Positions 25,201 through 35,959 of a stretch of 64,000 nucleotides of DNA are shown one piece after another (within the stretch, counting starts at the first letter, position 1; each line of letters begins with the position of its first letter). Source of the stretch: Phorcus lineatus (Eukaryota > Mollusca > Gastropoda > Trochida > Trochidae); the NCBI GenBank assembly GCA_921293015.1, contig OV121081.1, positions 48,633,877 to 48,697,876 of the forward strand. The letters are read 5' to 3'. The translations under genes and the position numbers were made by a program. The notes below the pieces were generated by a model that searched no databases, had not been told where the DNA came from, and saw only the letters and a list, made by a program, of their open reading frames with translations.

Positions 25201-25459
25201 GGGAGTTTGTTTCCTCTATTTCGAAATCTCTCTGTTCAGATATGGTTTTAGAGTTAAGTTCTTTTTCTACTTTCTGACTCTCTTCGATTAAAACAGAATC
25301 AGAGTCAGAAAATTCATTTGAGTCAAGGTTAAAATTTTGATTAAAGTTTTCATCTGACGATTCATTGATCATTTTTTCAAACTCTGAATTAACAATAACA
25401 TTTGAAATAGAAAAGCTACTTTGGGTGATAAAAATACCGTCGTCGGAATCTGAAGACAT
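22211..25459 (-). CDS. Crypton tyrosine recombinase, copy A
   Basis: Four exons on the reverse strand: 25459-24661, 24226-23980, 23719-23455, 22402-22211; 1503 nt, 500 aa, no frame damage. The N-terminal 80 residues are Ser/Asp/Glu-rich. A helical core-binding region follows (SPAELQKLCNS, SLQYYIRRNGIPINVF), then the catalytic region: Arg in NCALRAGDEHRNLR, the HxxR box in NHSLRATTATRLYDSG, the second His in ERTGHKS and the nucleophilic Tyr in IRGYK. These are the tyrosine-recombinase residues in the DUF3504/Crypton arrangement. Cryptons excise and insert as circles without leaving long target duplications. Because all catalytic residues and splice sites are intact, the copy may still be active. 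Translations of all four exons match copies B and C. Confidence 0.9.
22636..23004. mobile_element. TTAA-flanked MITE nested in Crypton copy A
   Basis: The inverted termini AGGAGCAGTAGCACGTTTTT and its complement are each bordered by TTAA, as for piggyBac-type targets. It lies in intron 3 of the recombinase gene and is present at the same position in copies B and C, so it was in the source element before it spread. It encodes nothing. Confidence 0.85.
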
Positions 25460-25518
25460 TGTTGTTGTTTGCAGTGGACAGTCGAATTCAAATGCACGAA
25501 ATCTGCTCCGTCACTGCC

Positions 25519-25525
25519 TTTTATA
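25519..25525 (-). promoter_or_regulatory. TATA box of Crypton copy A
   Basis: TATAAAA on the reverse strand, about 60 bp upstream of the recombinase ATG at 25459. The same box occurs at 35894-35900 and 42614-42620 in the other copies, so each element carries its own pol II promoter just inside the 5' palindrome. Confidence 0.75.
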
Positions 25526-25665
25526 CCAACAACTCTCCCGTAGTTAGGCACGTGCAGGTGTAAAGTTGTGTTAGGGCACAGCGTCCCGCGTTCGCGTTTA
25601 TTTAAACAACTCAACAGTATTAATGCACGTGCTCGCTGTACTGCGAGGTCGAACTTTGTTTTAAG

Positions 25666-25781
25666 TAGGAGAAAGTCCTCAAACTGGAGATTATTTTCGC
25701 ACGCGGAGCAGGTTGTCGGCCTGACGGCCTCCAACCCGCTCCTCGTGCGAAAATAATCTCCAGTTTTCGGACATTCTCCTA
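25666..25781. repeat. 5'-terminal palindrome of Crypton copy A
   Basis: About 116-bp imperfect palindrome with a perfect 23-bp stem (AAACTGGAGATTATTTTCGC plus ACG at 25744-25766 paired with 25681-25703), extended on both sides by TAGGAGAA/TTCTCCTA and GAGCGGGTTG/CAACCTGCTC. There is no counterpart at the 3' end of the element. It lies about 166 bp upstream of the ZP gene's second exon. Confidence 0.88.
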
Positions 25782-25963
25782 TACTTAATGCGACATACAT
25801 TGGGTAATTATTAGATACAAGTCAAATATCTAGCGAGAGTAAAGATTTTACACAATCATCTATTCTGAATACCAGTGTGTTATGAATGCAGATATTAAAA
25901 CATAGTGAAACTTTATTCTAACAAATAAAGCTTCTTTTTTCCCCCAGAGGCTGATAAGACGCC

Positions 25964-28900
25964 ATGTCTCCCGTACTTCTCGCAGTGTGTCTTGTTAGCA
26001 TGGTTGTAAGTATTAGTAATGTTGACAAACTTAACATAACTTATTGACTATAATCTATGGAACTTTTTATCGTAAAAATGATGTATTTTTAGACATTCGT
26101 TTACAAAAATCATTTCCGGCTGATAACTTTTATATGAATCATCTAATTTTGATATTAAGATACAAACATGTATCATGATAAATAATTTTGAAACTTGATT
26201 TGTTAAATCATAAAATCTGTTAGTCACTGTTAGAAAAATGTTTCAAGTCCCGTCTAGTTCGTAACTTCTAAATTAATCACTTGGTTTTAAAACGAGTGCA
26301 TTGGATAAAAAGTTACAAGATTTGTTATGATTTACAATTTTGACAATTTTTGGAAAAGTTTTGCGATACTTTTCATCAAATGTGATAACGGTAACAACGT
26401 ATGTAAAAACTGAAGCAAGAATAATTAATATCTGAAAGTGAATATTTAATTTGAATAAAAATCTGAAAATATAAATCTTTGGAGCCTCATTAAAAATTAT
26501 TTAAACTGGATATAGCCCGACAATGTTGGCTGCATGTTTGTAATCGAACCATGCTTTTTTTGTTCTCCAGTCCTTGGCCCAGGCCAAACCACCTACTGGA
26601 TATATCTTGCAATGTAAGTAAAAATAAGATGAATAAAACAAATGAACGGTGACAGTGTTCTCAAATTCCGTCATCACTTGTATAATTATAATCAATTGCA
26701 GTGTCATAAGGTTTCAAGAATAATTTTAGATTGCTATTTGGTATAACGTTTATGGTTTTCCATACGATGAAAAAGTGTTTCCACTTCATAAGATGATTTG
26801 TAATCTTCAACTATTTTTATCGTCACATTAAGCGAAATATGGCATAGTTATCCGATTCAATTTGGCTACGTATGGGACAGCTTTCGGGCTATGTTTCATT
26901 TCCTTATTAAACTGTAATTAAAAACTAAGAAAAAAGGTAATTATATCTGAGCTACGCTTCCCTTACTATCTAAGGAAAGTGAAACTAAAAATGATTTTCA
27001 TCTCATTTAATGAATTTACTCTTGCAACTGTACGTCTATGGTTATTCCGTAATTGATGATCGCTTTTGGCCAGGTAGTGTGTTGTATATATGTGTTGCGG
27101 GCTTTCTTCCTGCAATTATACTACTAGCAACCGTTATAAGTGAAATACTCTTTAAAACGACTTTAAATCCCAAGGCAAATCTATCTGAAGGTTGGTTGCC
27201 CGATTTTTTGCCACTTTTGAGGAGCAATCGCAAAACGTAATTTCAATATTATATTCGTATTTCAATGTTAATTGTCAACGCAATCGTAAGTACTTATCTT
27301 TTTTCGGACACTAAATCTTTAAGGGAATTCAACATTTCGTTAAAAGAAATTTCGGTAAAATTATCCTAAGAACATGCCGTGTATTAATTTGGAATTGATA
27401 CTTGTTCACGATAGTTAAATACGTTAAAATAAGTTGATAACTTATGATCAATTTAGATATGCATTCATTCTTCGTACGGAGAAGTTATAACATTTTTTTG
27501 TTCTTGCGATTATGGTTTTGAAAGTTCAGAAAATGTCTTAACATTCGGACTCGCGGAATATTTGGAAACCTCAAACCAAAGATTTGTAAGAATACATACT
27601 TGGTAAAGAGCTCGCTCACCAACTTTATGCTTAGGGAAAAATGGTTTAGATGGTTCTCTTATATATTACATTTGCAATAATTTAAATTTTCAGTGACTCC
27701 TGAATGTGGTGCTAGCAATAAGGCTGTAGCAGCGATTAAACTGATTACCGACTTGAACGCTGATGCCAAGGCCAAGTGTGATGGAGCAGACGCCAACTTC
27801 ACTTCCACTGACGGAGTCAACTATGCGCTTGAAGTTTCTTATCCGGGTGGAACAAAGAAGCCTTGCATGTTTATGGTACGTTTTAGGGAATCCACCCCCA
27901 TCTCTTAATTGTCTGCCACTTGATTTGTAAATCCTGGAAATGGAGGCAAGTATATAAATACCACGTGCATAAGATCCGACATATTTTATTTACAGAAACG
28001 CAAAGATGCTGATGTCTACTTCGTGACTGTCACCATCGCGTACGGTGAGGTTGGAAGCCTTGTCCATCAGACCGAGGAAGAATTCACCGTGACCTGCACC
28101 TTCGCCAAGAAGGGAGATGACGACACTGGCGATCAATCAATTGCGGAGGGGTAAGAATTTCAAATTTCTTGAAAGATGTCTACTTAATAGTCAAAAGAAT
28201 AGATGTGACACTGCGTTATCCCTCCACTGCATCAGTTCATTGGCATTTTAGTCTCGACCTATAAATTTTGGCGGGATGATTTTAAACCTAAATACCGATT
28301 GTGAAAAGAAGTTGAATCAGTCTTATTCTATGAATTTCACTTTTCTCCCTGGTTGGAGATAATTACTATTAGCTGGATAATTTATAAAAATATATTATAT
28401 AATCAACCAAATCTTTCTGGTAGACTGATAGCCCCGACTGAACGAGCCAACAACATGGGTATGAGCAGCACGAGCAAGTTCACCCTGGAGCTGTGTGATG
28501 TGCTGGGAGCTCCCCTTAATGCATCCAATGTAGCCATGGGTAGAACTGTTCAGCTTATGGGGAAATCTTCAGGTATGCTTTCATAGATAAAGAAACATTT
28601 ATAGGCACTTTTAAGTTTTTACTGCAAACGGACATAAAGATGTTGTTCTTGGCATAAGAATTTAAAAAACACCAGTTTCGTTATCCCTTTAGTGAAATAC
28701 AAAAAAAAACAATTTAAGGATAACAATTGCACTGTAAGTCTGTTTTTGACATGTTTTAGCACTGTTTAATCAACCTAACGAAGTTAGTAGACTTTCAGGA
28801 AAACGGAATTTAGAAATCTAAGAACGCATTGAAATCTGTTTTATTGCTGAAGTAGGTCTAGTTACACCACTCCAGATGTAAATGTTTTGATGGAACACAA

Positions 28901-30958
28901 ATTTTCCTAATTTTGGATTCGTTTACCTAAGTAAATGTTTACGAAAATAATATTACACTCCCCGATTAGTGTGTAGAATGACGCGGTTATAGCAAAAATG
29001 AACTTTTTTTAAATGAAATATTTTTCGAATTGACATATTTCGTTGAGTGTAAACGATACAGCTTCTTTAGGCCTCTCTATAAGTTTGTTTTTATCCGATG
29101 TAATTTTTGAGATGACAATAGGCCAATTTTTATCTCGAGAATTGTATTGCCGCACTAGTAAGTTCTAATGCATTTGCAAGTCCTTATTCTTAATCCCGAT
29201 AAAGTACACAATATCGTCTCTATATATATATATATATATATATCACTATATTGTAAGTTCCATCTTCGGCTTCGGATCATGAGGTCCGTGGTTCGAATTC
29301 CGCCAGGGGCTCGGCAACTTGTCTTCAGTAGAGAACTGTTCTACACGCAGTCGGGTTTGCGTGCAATGCTACACTGAAATTCAGCGCAGTTACACCTAGT
29401 TCCAGCCGATGCTCGCAGGTTTCACCGCAATGCATAGCCACAATGGTATTGCGGGCTTTCTCCTTGCAATGTTACTAGCAGCCGCGATATAAGTGAAATA
29501 ATCTTGAAAGCGGCGTTAAACACCAACTCGCCAACTCCATGTTCAATGTAAATTAAGAGTTGGTAATATAGTGAGTTTGCTCTTTGGAATACCAATGGTC
29601 AAACGTACGTACATGCATTTTAATGACTCATTTGAAGTTCTCGGTTAATGTTCTCCATTAGGAAATACTGAACGTCATTTCTAGTAAGAAGCCAATTATT
29701 CTATTCATTATGTAAATTAAAAACGTCAAAGCATTTTAAGTATGCTTAAAACCGAAAAAAACGCGATCAGAGAAATGGAAACATGATCTATAGTTAAATA
29801 AGCAGTTTTCTCTCATTTATTCTGTTAAGGATAATTTTGAAGCAAAGCCATTTAATATTGAACCATGACAGTCGTCCACCTTTACAATTTCTAATAGTAT
29901 TCACGAATTTGAATACTAATACCTTAATCTGATCGTTTTTAATAAATATCTCGATATGTGGTTTGATAATAAACTTCGGTCTGTGTATCGTTAAAACTTA
30001 TTAAAAATTTCTGAAAATCGTATATAATTTCGTCTCTTTGAACACGTTGGCACTAAAATACTTTACATCGTTGATGACTTTAACCCTTATCGACTTTTCT
30101 TTCAGGTGCCGATTCTGAACTGGGCATCAGACCTGTTTCTTGCTATGCAATCGACGGTTCTGCTAAATACGCTATTTTGAGGGCAGGGTAAGTTAAATGC
30201 CAAAATAAGCACCTGTAGTAACCAAACTAGAATATGTTTATGGTTATGCATATTTTAGTATTGTATACATACAATGAAAAGATATGCCAGTATTGGTTAT
30301 GCATATTTAGCGTTCTTCAAGGTGTACCCCGTTACAAATATTGGTTAGCTGAATACACCAAGTCGGTATAACCGAGGTCAATAAAAAAAACAACATGCAT
30401 GTAATCTTTAATATCTAAACAAACCTGCTTTTGATGCCACATTCTTTCATATGCATTAAAATAAGGCATATTTTCAAGCTGCTCGAAAGTCATTTAAAGC
30501 CGCTGAACCCTATCCTCTAAATTGACATGCCGTTAGGATTAATATCATAGTAAATACATAACATCTCCCTGTAACGGTCCAATATAAGCAAAATGCTAAC
30601 CTTCTTTCCAGTTGTGGAGATGGGGTCGTATTCGATAAGGATGAAGGCTTCACGACTAACGGTACCGTCACCCTGAGCCCTTACTTCAAAGCCTTCAGCA
30701 TCAACCAGGGCGCCATCGTCAAGTTTGAATGTACTTTCGTCATCTGTACCGGCAAAAAATGTGACGGGGTAAGTAATTGTACTGTATTAGTAACTCGTCT
30801 TGAGGATGAGCATATATAGATAACATTTCATGAGAAATGAAAAAACGCAAAGCCTAATCTTAAGATTTTCTATATTACTTTCTTATTTGACTTTTATTGA
30901 TATACAATAAAAAATTTTTTTTTTATATTTTCAGTCTTCCTGTGTGGTGGTTGTTTAG
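25964..30958 (+). CDS. Secreted ZP-domain protein
   Basis: Eight coding exons: 25964-26005, 26571-26613, 27694-27875, 27996-28150, 28424-28572, 30106-30187, 30612-30768, 30935-30958 (834 nt, 277 aa). A signal peptide (MSPVLLAVCLVSMVSLAQA, cleavage before KPP) is followed by a ZP-N half with Cys in PECGAS, AKCDGA, KPCMFM and VTCTFA. A ZP-C half has FTLELCD, VSCYAIDG, LRAGCGDG, SPYFKAF, KFECTFVICTG and KKCDGSSC. Asn-glycosylation sequons occur at NFT, NAS and NGT. ZP domains polymerise into extracellular coats. This one stops seven residues after the last intron, with no transmembrane segment, no basic furin site and no hydrophobic propeptide, so it is short for the family. The family is clear; the tissue role (egg coat, mucus or shell matrix) is unknown. 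Confidence 0.88.
27075..27180 (+). repeat. SINE tail fragment in ZP gene intron 2
   Basis: TGCGGGCTTTCTTCCTGCAA, then CTACTAGCAACCGTTATAAGTG and ACGACTTTAAATCCCAA, match the 3' part of the SINE at 29258-29545 (GCGGGCTTTCTCCTTGCAA, ACTAGCAGCCGCGATATAAG, GGCGTTAAACACCAA). The promoter half is missing, consistent with 5' truncation. A further tail-like piece (GGTGTTAAACAATAACTAAC) is near 57770. Confidence 0.55.
29258..29545 (+). repeat. tRNA-derived SINE in ZP gene intron 5
   Basis: The head contains a pol III B-box-like GTGGTTCGAATTCCG (29288-29302). The body follows, and the tail ends CGGCGTTAAACACCAACTCG. It is preceded by a TA microsatellite (29219-29243). The tail matches 27075-27180. It is forward relative to the ZP gene. 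Confidence 0.65.
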
Positions 30959-31100
30959 GTAAGGATCATTTTTATTTTATCATAACATACTAATAATGAT
31001 TTGGACATAATTTTGATACGAATGTTGGAACTGAAAGCCGACAACCGCTGTACAAATAATTGTAAACAAGTTGAATGACAATGGTGCTCTCTTATTTCAG

Positions 31101-31185
31101 ACTCTTGCATCTTGGCGTCGAGGTTGGTGGCGGAATTTGTCTCAGCATTACAGTTTGGGCAAATAAACCTTGTACTCAACATCTT
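31101..31185 (+). other. 3' UTR exon and polyadenylation signal of the ZP gene
   Basis: The stop codon TAG (30956-30958) is followed immediately by a consensus donor, GTAAGG. The next acceptor, TTATTTCAG, ends at 31100, and AATAAA lies at 31162-31167. This gives an intron that begins at the base after the stop. Such a junction is too close to the stop to trigger nonsense-mediated decay. Confidence 0.6.
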
Positions 31186-31919
31186 GTGTCTCTTGTCTTT
31201 ACAATCTCAACGGTTGAAAGGTCTAGTACACGGTGATTACAACTGAATAATTCAATTGCAAGAATACTGGACAAGCCTCTTCGAGGATTCTTTTCAGTAA
31301 GCTTGGAATTTGATTCTTCATTGAAGTGACAAGTAAATCAAATATTCACTTGGCAAAATTCTAATTGCAAATGACTTTACGCAGACAAAAGTGTGGGGCA
31401 TATGATAAACATTTCATTTCGAGACTTACAATGCTCTATTTTAGACTGAATACTATCGTACCAATTCCATATCTGATTATTTCGGTTGGTGTTTAGGCCG
31501 TCGTCCTATAACGGCATAGAATGCATATATACTTAACAAATATAGTGCACATGCGAATATATTTAGACATATAAAATATTTATGTAATTTTAGAGTATTG
31601 AAATTTCGTAAGATAATCGTACATGACAATTTTCAAATACATTCACTTTTATTTTGACAACACTTCAATGAGACGTTGGTTGATTAAATTGCAACACTGA
31701 TGTATTGCTTTCTAATATGTGAAGTGATTCACAATAAAGTAGAAAATTATATTTATATTCGATGTCTCCTTATCAATCTTATCGGTATTTTGTGGAAACT
31801 TTGTACATGGTTAGTGTTGAAGTGATGCCTTTTGCTACTTCCGGCCTAAAAGACTCTTTGGGTTCTTGGCATTGCGTCTGTCCATCAGTCCGTAAACTTT
31901 TCCAATTCGCACACCTACC

Positions 31920-32350
31920 CATTCTCTCCCAACAGAGGTAGCTCCGTCATAAATTCCTAAACCTGTCTTAATACGACGGTTTCTCGCGCTTCAGGCACTT
32001 CACCCTACCGGTGCAATATTGCAACTTAACTACCTGGCATTATTTCGGCCAATGAAAACGCCGAATGAATGCATTTCATATTGTCACATAGGCCTATACA
32101 ACGAGGCAGTCGTTTGTGTTCTGTAAAGACGACTCTCGAGTGCTAGGTGCATATTCGAATACAGTTTAGCTTTTGGAAAGCTTCCGGAAATAACTTGGGC
32201 GATTTCAATGATAACTTTTGAAACGGCGTCGCCGATTGCACAACTAACTTTGATTGCATCCAATCAGCGTTCTACATTTCGTGCCCGAGAAACCTTCGTA
32301 TTAAGACAGAGGTTGTGTAGGAATTTATGACGCCTACCAGACTCGGAATG
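31920..32350. mobile_element. MITE with long imperfect inverted arms
   Basis: The left arm CATTCTCTCCCAACAGAGG...CGTCATAAATTCCTA...TTAATACG pairs with the right arm CGTATTAAGACAG...TAGGAATTTATGACGCCTAC...GGAATG. A shorter relative lies at 58016-58241 in gene 2 (shared CGGCCAATGAAAACGCC/CACC core and the same CATTCTCTCCC terminus). Non-coding. Confidence 0.7.
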
Positions 32351-33257
32351 GTAAAACCGGTTATTCTTGTTGCTCAACCGATTTGCTCTAACCTTTTAAA
32401 GCGGACGCCTAATCGCGAAGTTTAAATCTTTCCACATGTGAAAGAAACTATTAGTCATTTTGATTCAGTTGATATATGTATGTTTTGAAGGATTCTTTTC
32501 CGACACACAATGTGAATTCTCACTTCTTAAAACTTTGTATTTGCAGTAGAAACCTAAGGCTATTTGAGCCTAGACAATTTTCTAATTTGGAGGGAGGATA
32601 TAGCTCGATTATGTTGGCTTCGTGTTTGCCATTGCTAGGCTATATGTTCAGGGCCTCGGTCATTATTTTTTTTTCAATTTTTTTTTATGTAAGGTTTAAA
32701 ACCTCAAACTGAAAGCTCTCGAGCAACGATTGGTGAACCCTCCCCAACCCATCTAGAGGATAGGTGACGTTAAGTCTAACGCTTCTTTCAGACTAGTCCT
32801 GTTTTTATCATGACGAAAGTATGTTACAAGTATATGAACTTGTGAAGCAGTCAATGTTCTGACTTTACTTCTACAGATAGTTGCTGAAAGGTTTAACTTG
32901 ACAAGAACATTTCTTGAACTATATAAAGGCATCTAAAATATTTAAGAGAATCTTTGCATGTGTATATATAGTCTTATAACTAGCTGCAGACATGACGTAC
33001 ACAATCTTGCGTGTTTTATGCAATGTAAACCTATTTTAAGATGTAGTATATTGACACCGAGTCACTTCAAACATTACCATTTTAAAGATGTAATAAACCA
33101 TTATCATATGACGACCTTGAATTTTCACGTTTTACGCGGGGACAAGGTGAGGTTTAAGAAAATGTTTTATACTACAGAGAATTTTTTATTTCCCCCAAAA
33201 CTGAATGCGTAGATTCCTATCGAATGTGAACGCGTACTATCGCTCAATGACGGACCA

Positions 33258-33537
33258 TTAAAAGGGCCACTCCGTGATTTTAACAAACACTATCAACTCC
33301 TATATGCCCTCCTGGCTGTTTTAGATCAGCTTCCAAATTTACGGTTGACTATTTGACGCGCCCCACTGTGCGGTTTTCTATCATAGTTGCGACGTTATAC
33401 CTTCATAGTGTCACCGTACAAAACCAATAAACTTTAAAATGTGTCTTTTTGGTAACAGTCGATACTTGGCGATCAAATGACACCATTGATTAAGTTTGGC
33501 ATATATGACTCCAACAACTCGCGGAGTGGCTCTTTAA
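33258..33537. mobile_element. TTAA-flanked MITE, CACTCCG family
   Basis: Ends are TTAAAAGGGCCACTCCGTG and the complement of CGCGGAGTGGCTCTTTAA, with TTAA at both borders. The interior (TTTGACGCGCCCCACTGTGCG) matches fragments at 34579-34762 and 18468-18545. Similar ends with a different interior occur at 54801-55272. Confidence 0.75.
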
Positions 33538-34578
33538 ACTATGATAAGAATGGACTTGGTCAGTTTCTGGCACATGGCATTGACAATCGACATTCTCCTC
33601 CCCTCCATAAAGCTTAACAAAGGTCATAATGGCAAAATTATCGCCAGACGGAAGTAACTTCAATTGGCCTTCAACCAGAGTTCTCAAAATTTCATTTACA
33701 TATGCAGAATGCCAAAAACATGACTGAAGGTATCGGTGCATGGAGTCGGACAAACCATAAAATATTTATTTGGATATGTCGACCTTATTACATAAATTTT
33801 TAATATCCTGATTTACTACACCAACTCTGTTGACCTCACGTCTAGAGTATCCGAAAGTTTTTGGCAATCATATCAACGCCGAGTAGGAGGCTCGAAATTC
33901 AGCCATTCTGAACCCCTGTTACGCTTCGCGAAAAAACACTTCGAGAGAGAAATGCGAGACCATTGCGATCCTAAGATATAGAAAAGTATTTTACATGTAT
34001 ATCACTCTAGATATGGTAGGTATCAAATGGTGAGGTCAACTGACACATGAGATAAAATTTGTGACTGATGTTTGAGCGATCTCGTAGATATCGGACTATT
34101 TTAAAGTTGCCGGTGCACTCTTCAGACGACATGATAATTTAGTTGTCAAGCAGTATAAGGCGTATATCCCTCCTCAAAAGCAGTAAGTACATACACCAAG
34201 GGCTATGTAGCTTCAAGCACCACAGGACATATTTTTTGCGATTGAATTGGCTATTCTATGGAATATAAATGACATGCACTCACTTCAGTTTTAATTTGAT
34301 GCACTATAACCTTTAAAGTGACGCAGAGTATGTTACATAAAGTTTAATGTGGCTGCAATAAGAGCCAAAACACCATCTGTATTGTATTCAATTCAAATAC
34401 TGTCCCTGAAATTGTTTATTCATCTCTAAATGCCAAAATTAAGATTGTTTTCTCGTTTTTAATTATAATAGAAAACTAACATATGGATGTAAATAAGCCA
34501 AGATTTCGCATCTAATCCCCATGAATATTTATCAATTGATCTACATAACACTATCAACATATATTGTTCTTTGAATCT

Positions 34579-34762
34579 GCTGAAAATAAATCTTTAGAAT
34601 TACGTTTGAGTCATTGGCTCGTGCCATTGTCCGGTTTTCGACCATAATTACAACTTACGCATGTAAGATGGTGATTTACTTTACCTCTACCTCTCGATAT
34701 AATATCACTATTTATAAAATTTGACATATTTGACTACAACAACATATTCTTTGGCTCTTTAA
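34579..34762. mobile_element. Truncated copy of the CACTCCG-type MITE
   Basis: The right part matches the 33258-33537 element (GAATTACGTTTGAGTCATTGGC, TTTGACATATTTGACT, ends TTTGGCTCTTTAA). The left terminus is missing. Confidence 0.5.
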
Positions 34763-35637
34763 TATAATGTACAGTTGACCTACGATCGATATTAAAAACT
34801 AAGACGTCCAAAGTCTATACGGGTTATTCAAATCGTAGGAATCGGCTATGCACAAATTAGGGAGGTACTGATAGTTTAAAACACCTGTAAACTAGGAATG
34901 CGGGCAGCTTTGGAATAAACCATTATCTATTCACTGAGTTCAAAGTATGGAATAATTTTGTTGATACAAAGCAAAAGCATTTCTATCGCATTAACCAATA
35001 GTGACTTTCTATTTTGGTCATCAGATTTTATGAATGCTTCAAACATGAACTTAAAGATCGAGTGAAATGCCCTATGGTCGATTTCGGAATTCGCTAAAAG
35101 GGATTACAGTTTGACGTGGACTCAACTTTAAATTTCTGAAATCGGCCGCTAAACAACATAAATACGGCTTTGTAATTGACTTGCCTAATTACGACCGGCG
35201 AGCAGAACCTGAAAGGCCCTGCGGTCACTGAAGCGTGAATCTTTCGTGACGTGCTAGTTGGCATATCATCATTCGCTCGTTATGTAAAACAACACTAGCC
35301 GATAGTAAATCTCGCAGTTAAACCGTCGGTTATACCTACTAAACGTTATCCAAACAACTCAAACCTTATAGGAATCTATTGTTTAATTCATTGTCTTGAA
35401 ATTTCTTTTTTTTGCAAGCGCAAGACCCTGATTAAATACGATGCTGTGTGCACTTTCCTACGGAATGTTTTTAAAAGTCACGACCCTGCGCAATGTTGTC
35501 ATAGTTATAAGATTGCGCTAACGCGTGAGATCCCGGAAGTATTTCTTACATGAACTATGCTCACTTATTGGACATTATATTGAGGGATGCACCGGCATCC
35601 TTATTCTCATAAAAATATAACCTTTATTAAGTATGTA

Positions 35638-35753
35638 TAGGAGAATGTCCGAAAACTGGAGATTATTTTCGCACGAGGAGCGGGTTGGAGGCCGTCAGGC
35701 CGACAACCTGCTCCGCGTGCGAAAATAATCTCCAGTTTGAGGACTTTCTCCTA
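35638..35753. repeat. 5'-terminal palindrome of Crypton copy B
   Basis: Perfect 23-bp arms at 35653-35675 and 35716-35738, with imperfect outer arms (TAGGAGAA at 35638 pairing with TTCTCCTA ending 35753) and near-perfect inner arms around a GGCCGTCAGGCC centre. It starts 3 bp inside the element border. Single-stranded, it would form one long hairpin. Confidence 0.9.
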
Positions 35754-35893
35754 CTTAAAACAAAGTTCGACCTCGCAGTACAGCGAGCACGTGCATTAAT
35801 ACTGTTGAGTTGTTTAAATAAACGCGAACGCGGGACGCTGTGCCCTAACACAACTTTACACCTGCACGTGCCTAACTACGGGAGAGTTGTTGG

Positions 35894-35900
35894 TATAAAA
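35894..35900 (+). promoter_or_regulatory. TATA box of Crypton copy B
   Basis: TATAAAA in the context TTGGTATAAAAGGCAGTG, 60 bp before the recombinase ATG at 35960; a start site near 35925 is expected. Confidence 0.75.
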
Positions 35901-35959
35901 GGCAGTGACGGAGCAGATTTCGTGCATTTGAATTCGACTGTCCACTGCAAACAACAACA

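Larger units (their letters stand above)
21813..25784 (-). mobile_element. Crypton-type tyrosine-recombinase element, copy A (3972 bp)
   Basis: The boundaries are the points where identity with copies B (35635-39606) and C (42355-46326) stops: GTATAGGAGAATGTCC at the 5' end and CAAAACTTTGTTTTAA at the 3' end. The length equals B and C exactly. At least one base differs: A has T, on the element strand, at 22039, where B and C have A (39380, 46100). Flanks are AAGCATAATAAAA beyond the 3' end and TTAATGCGACATAC beyond the 5' end, unlike B or C. It lies antisense in the 5' UTR intron of the ZP gene, and its 5' terminus is only 164 bp from that gene's second exon. Confidence 0.93.
31186..35634. 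other. Intergenic stretch with MITEs, no gene recognised
   Basis: Holds a 431-bp MITE (31920-32350), a TTAA-flanked MITE (33258-33537) and a related fragment (34579-34762). Open frames here are short and overlap these repeats (for example the reverse frame at 33490-33753). No exon with coding character was found. Confidence 0.55.
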
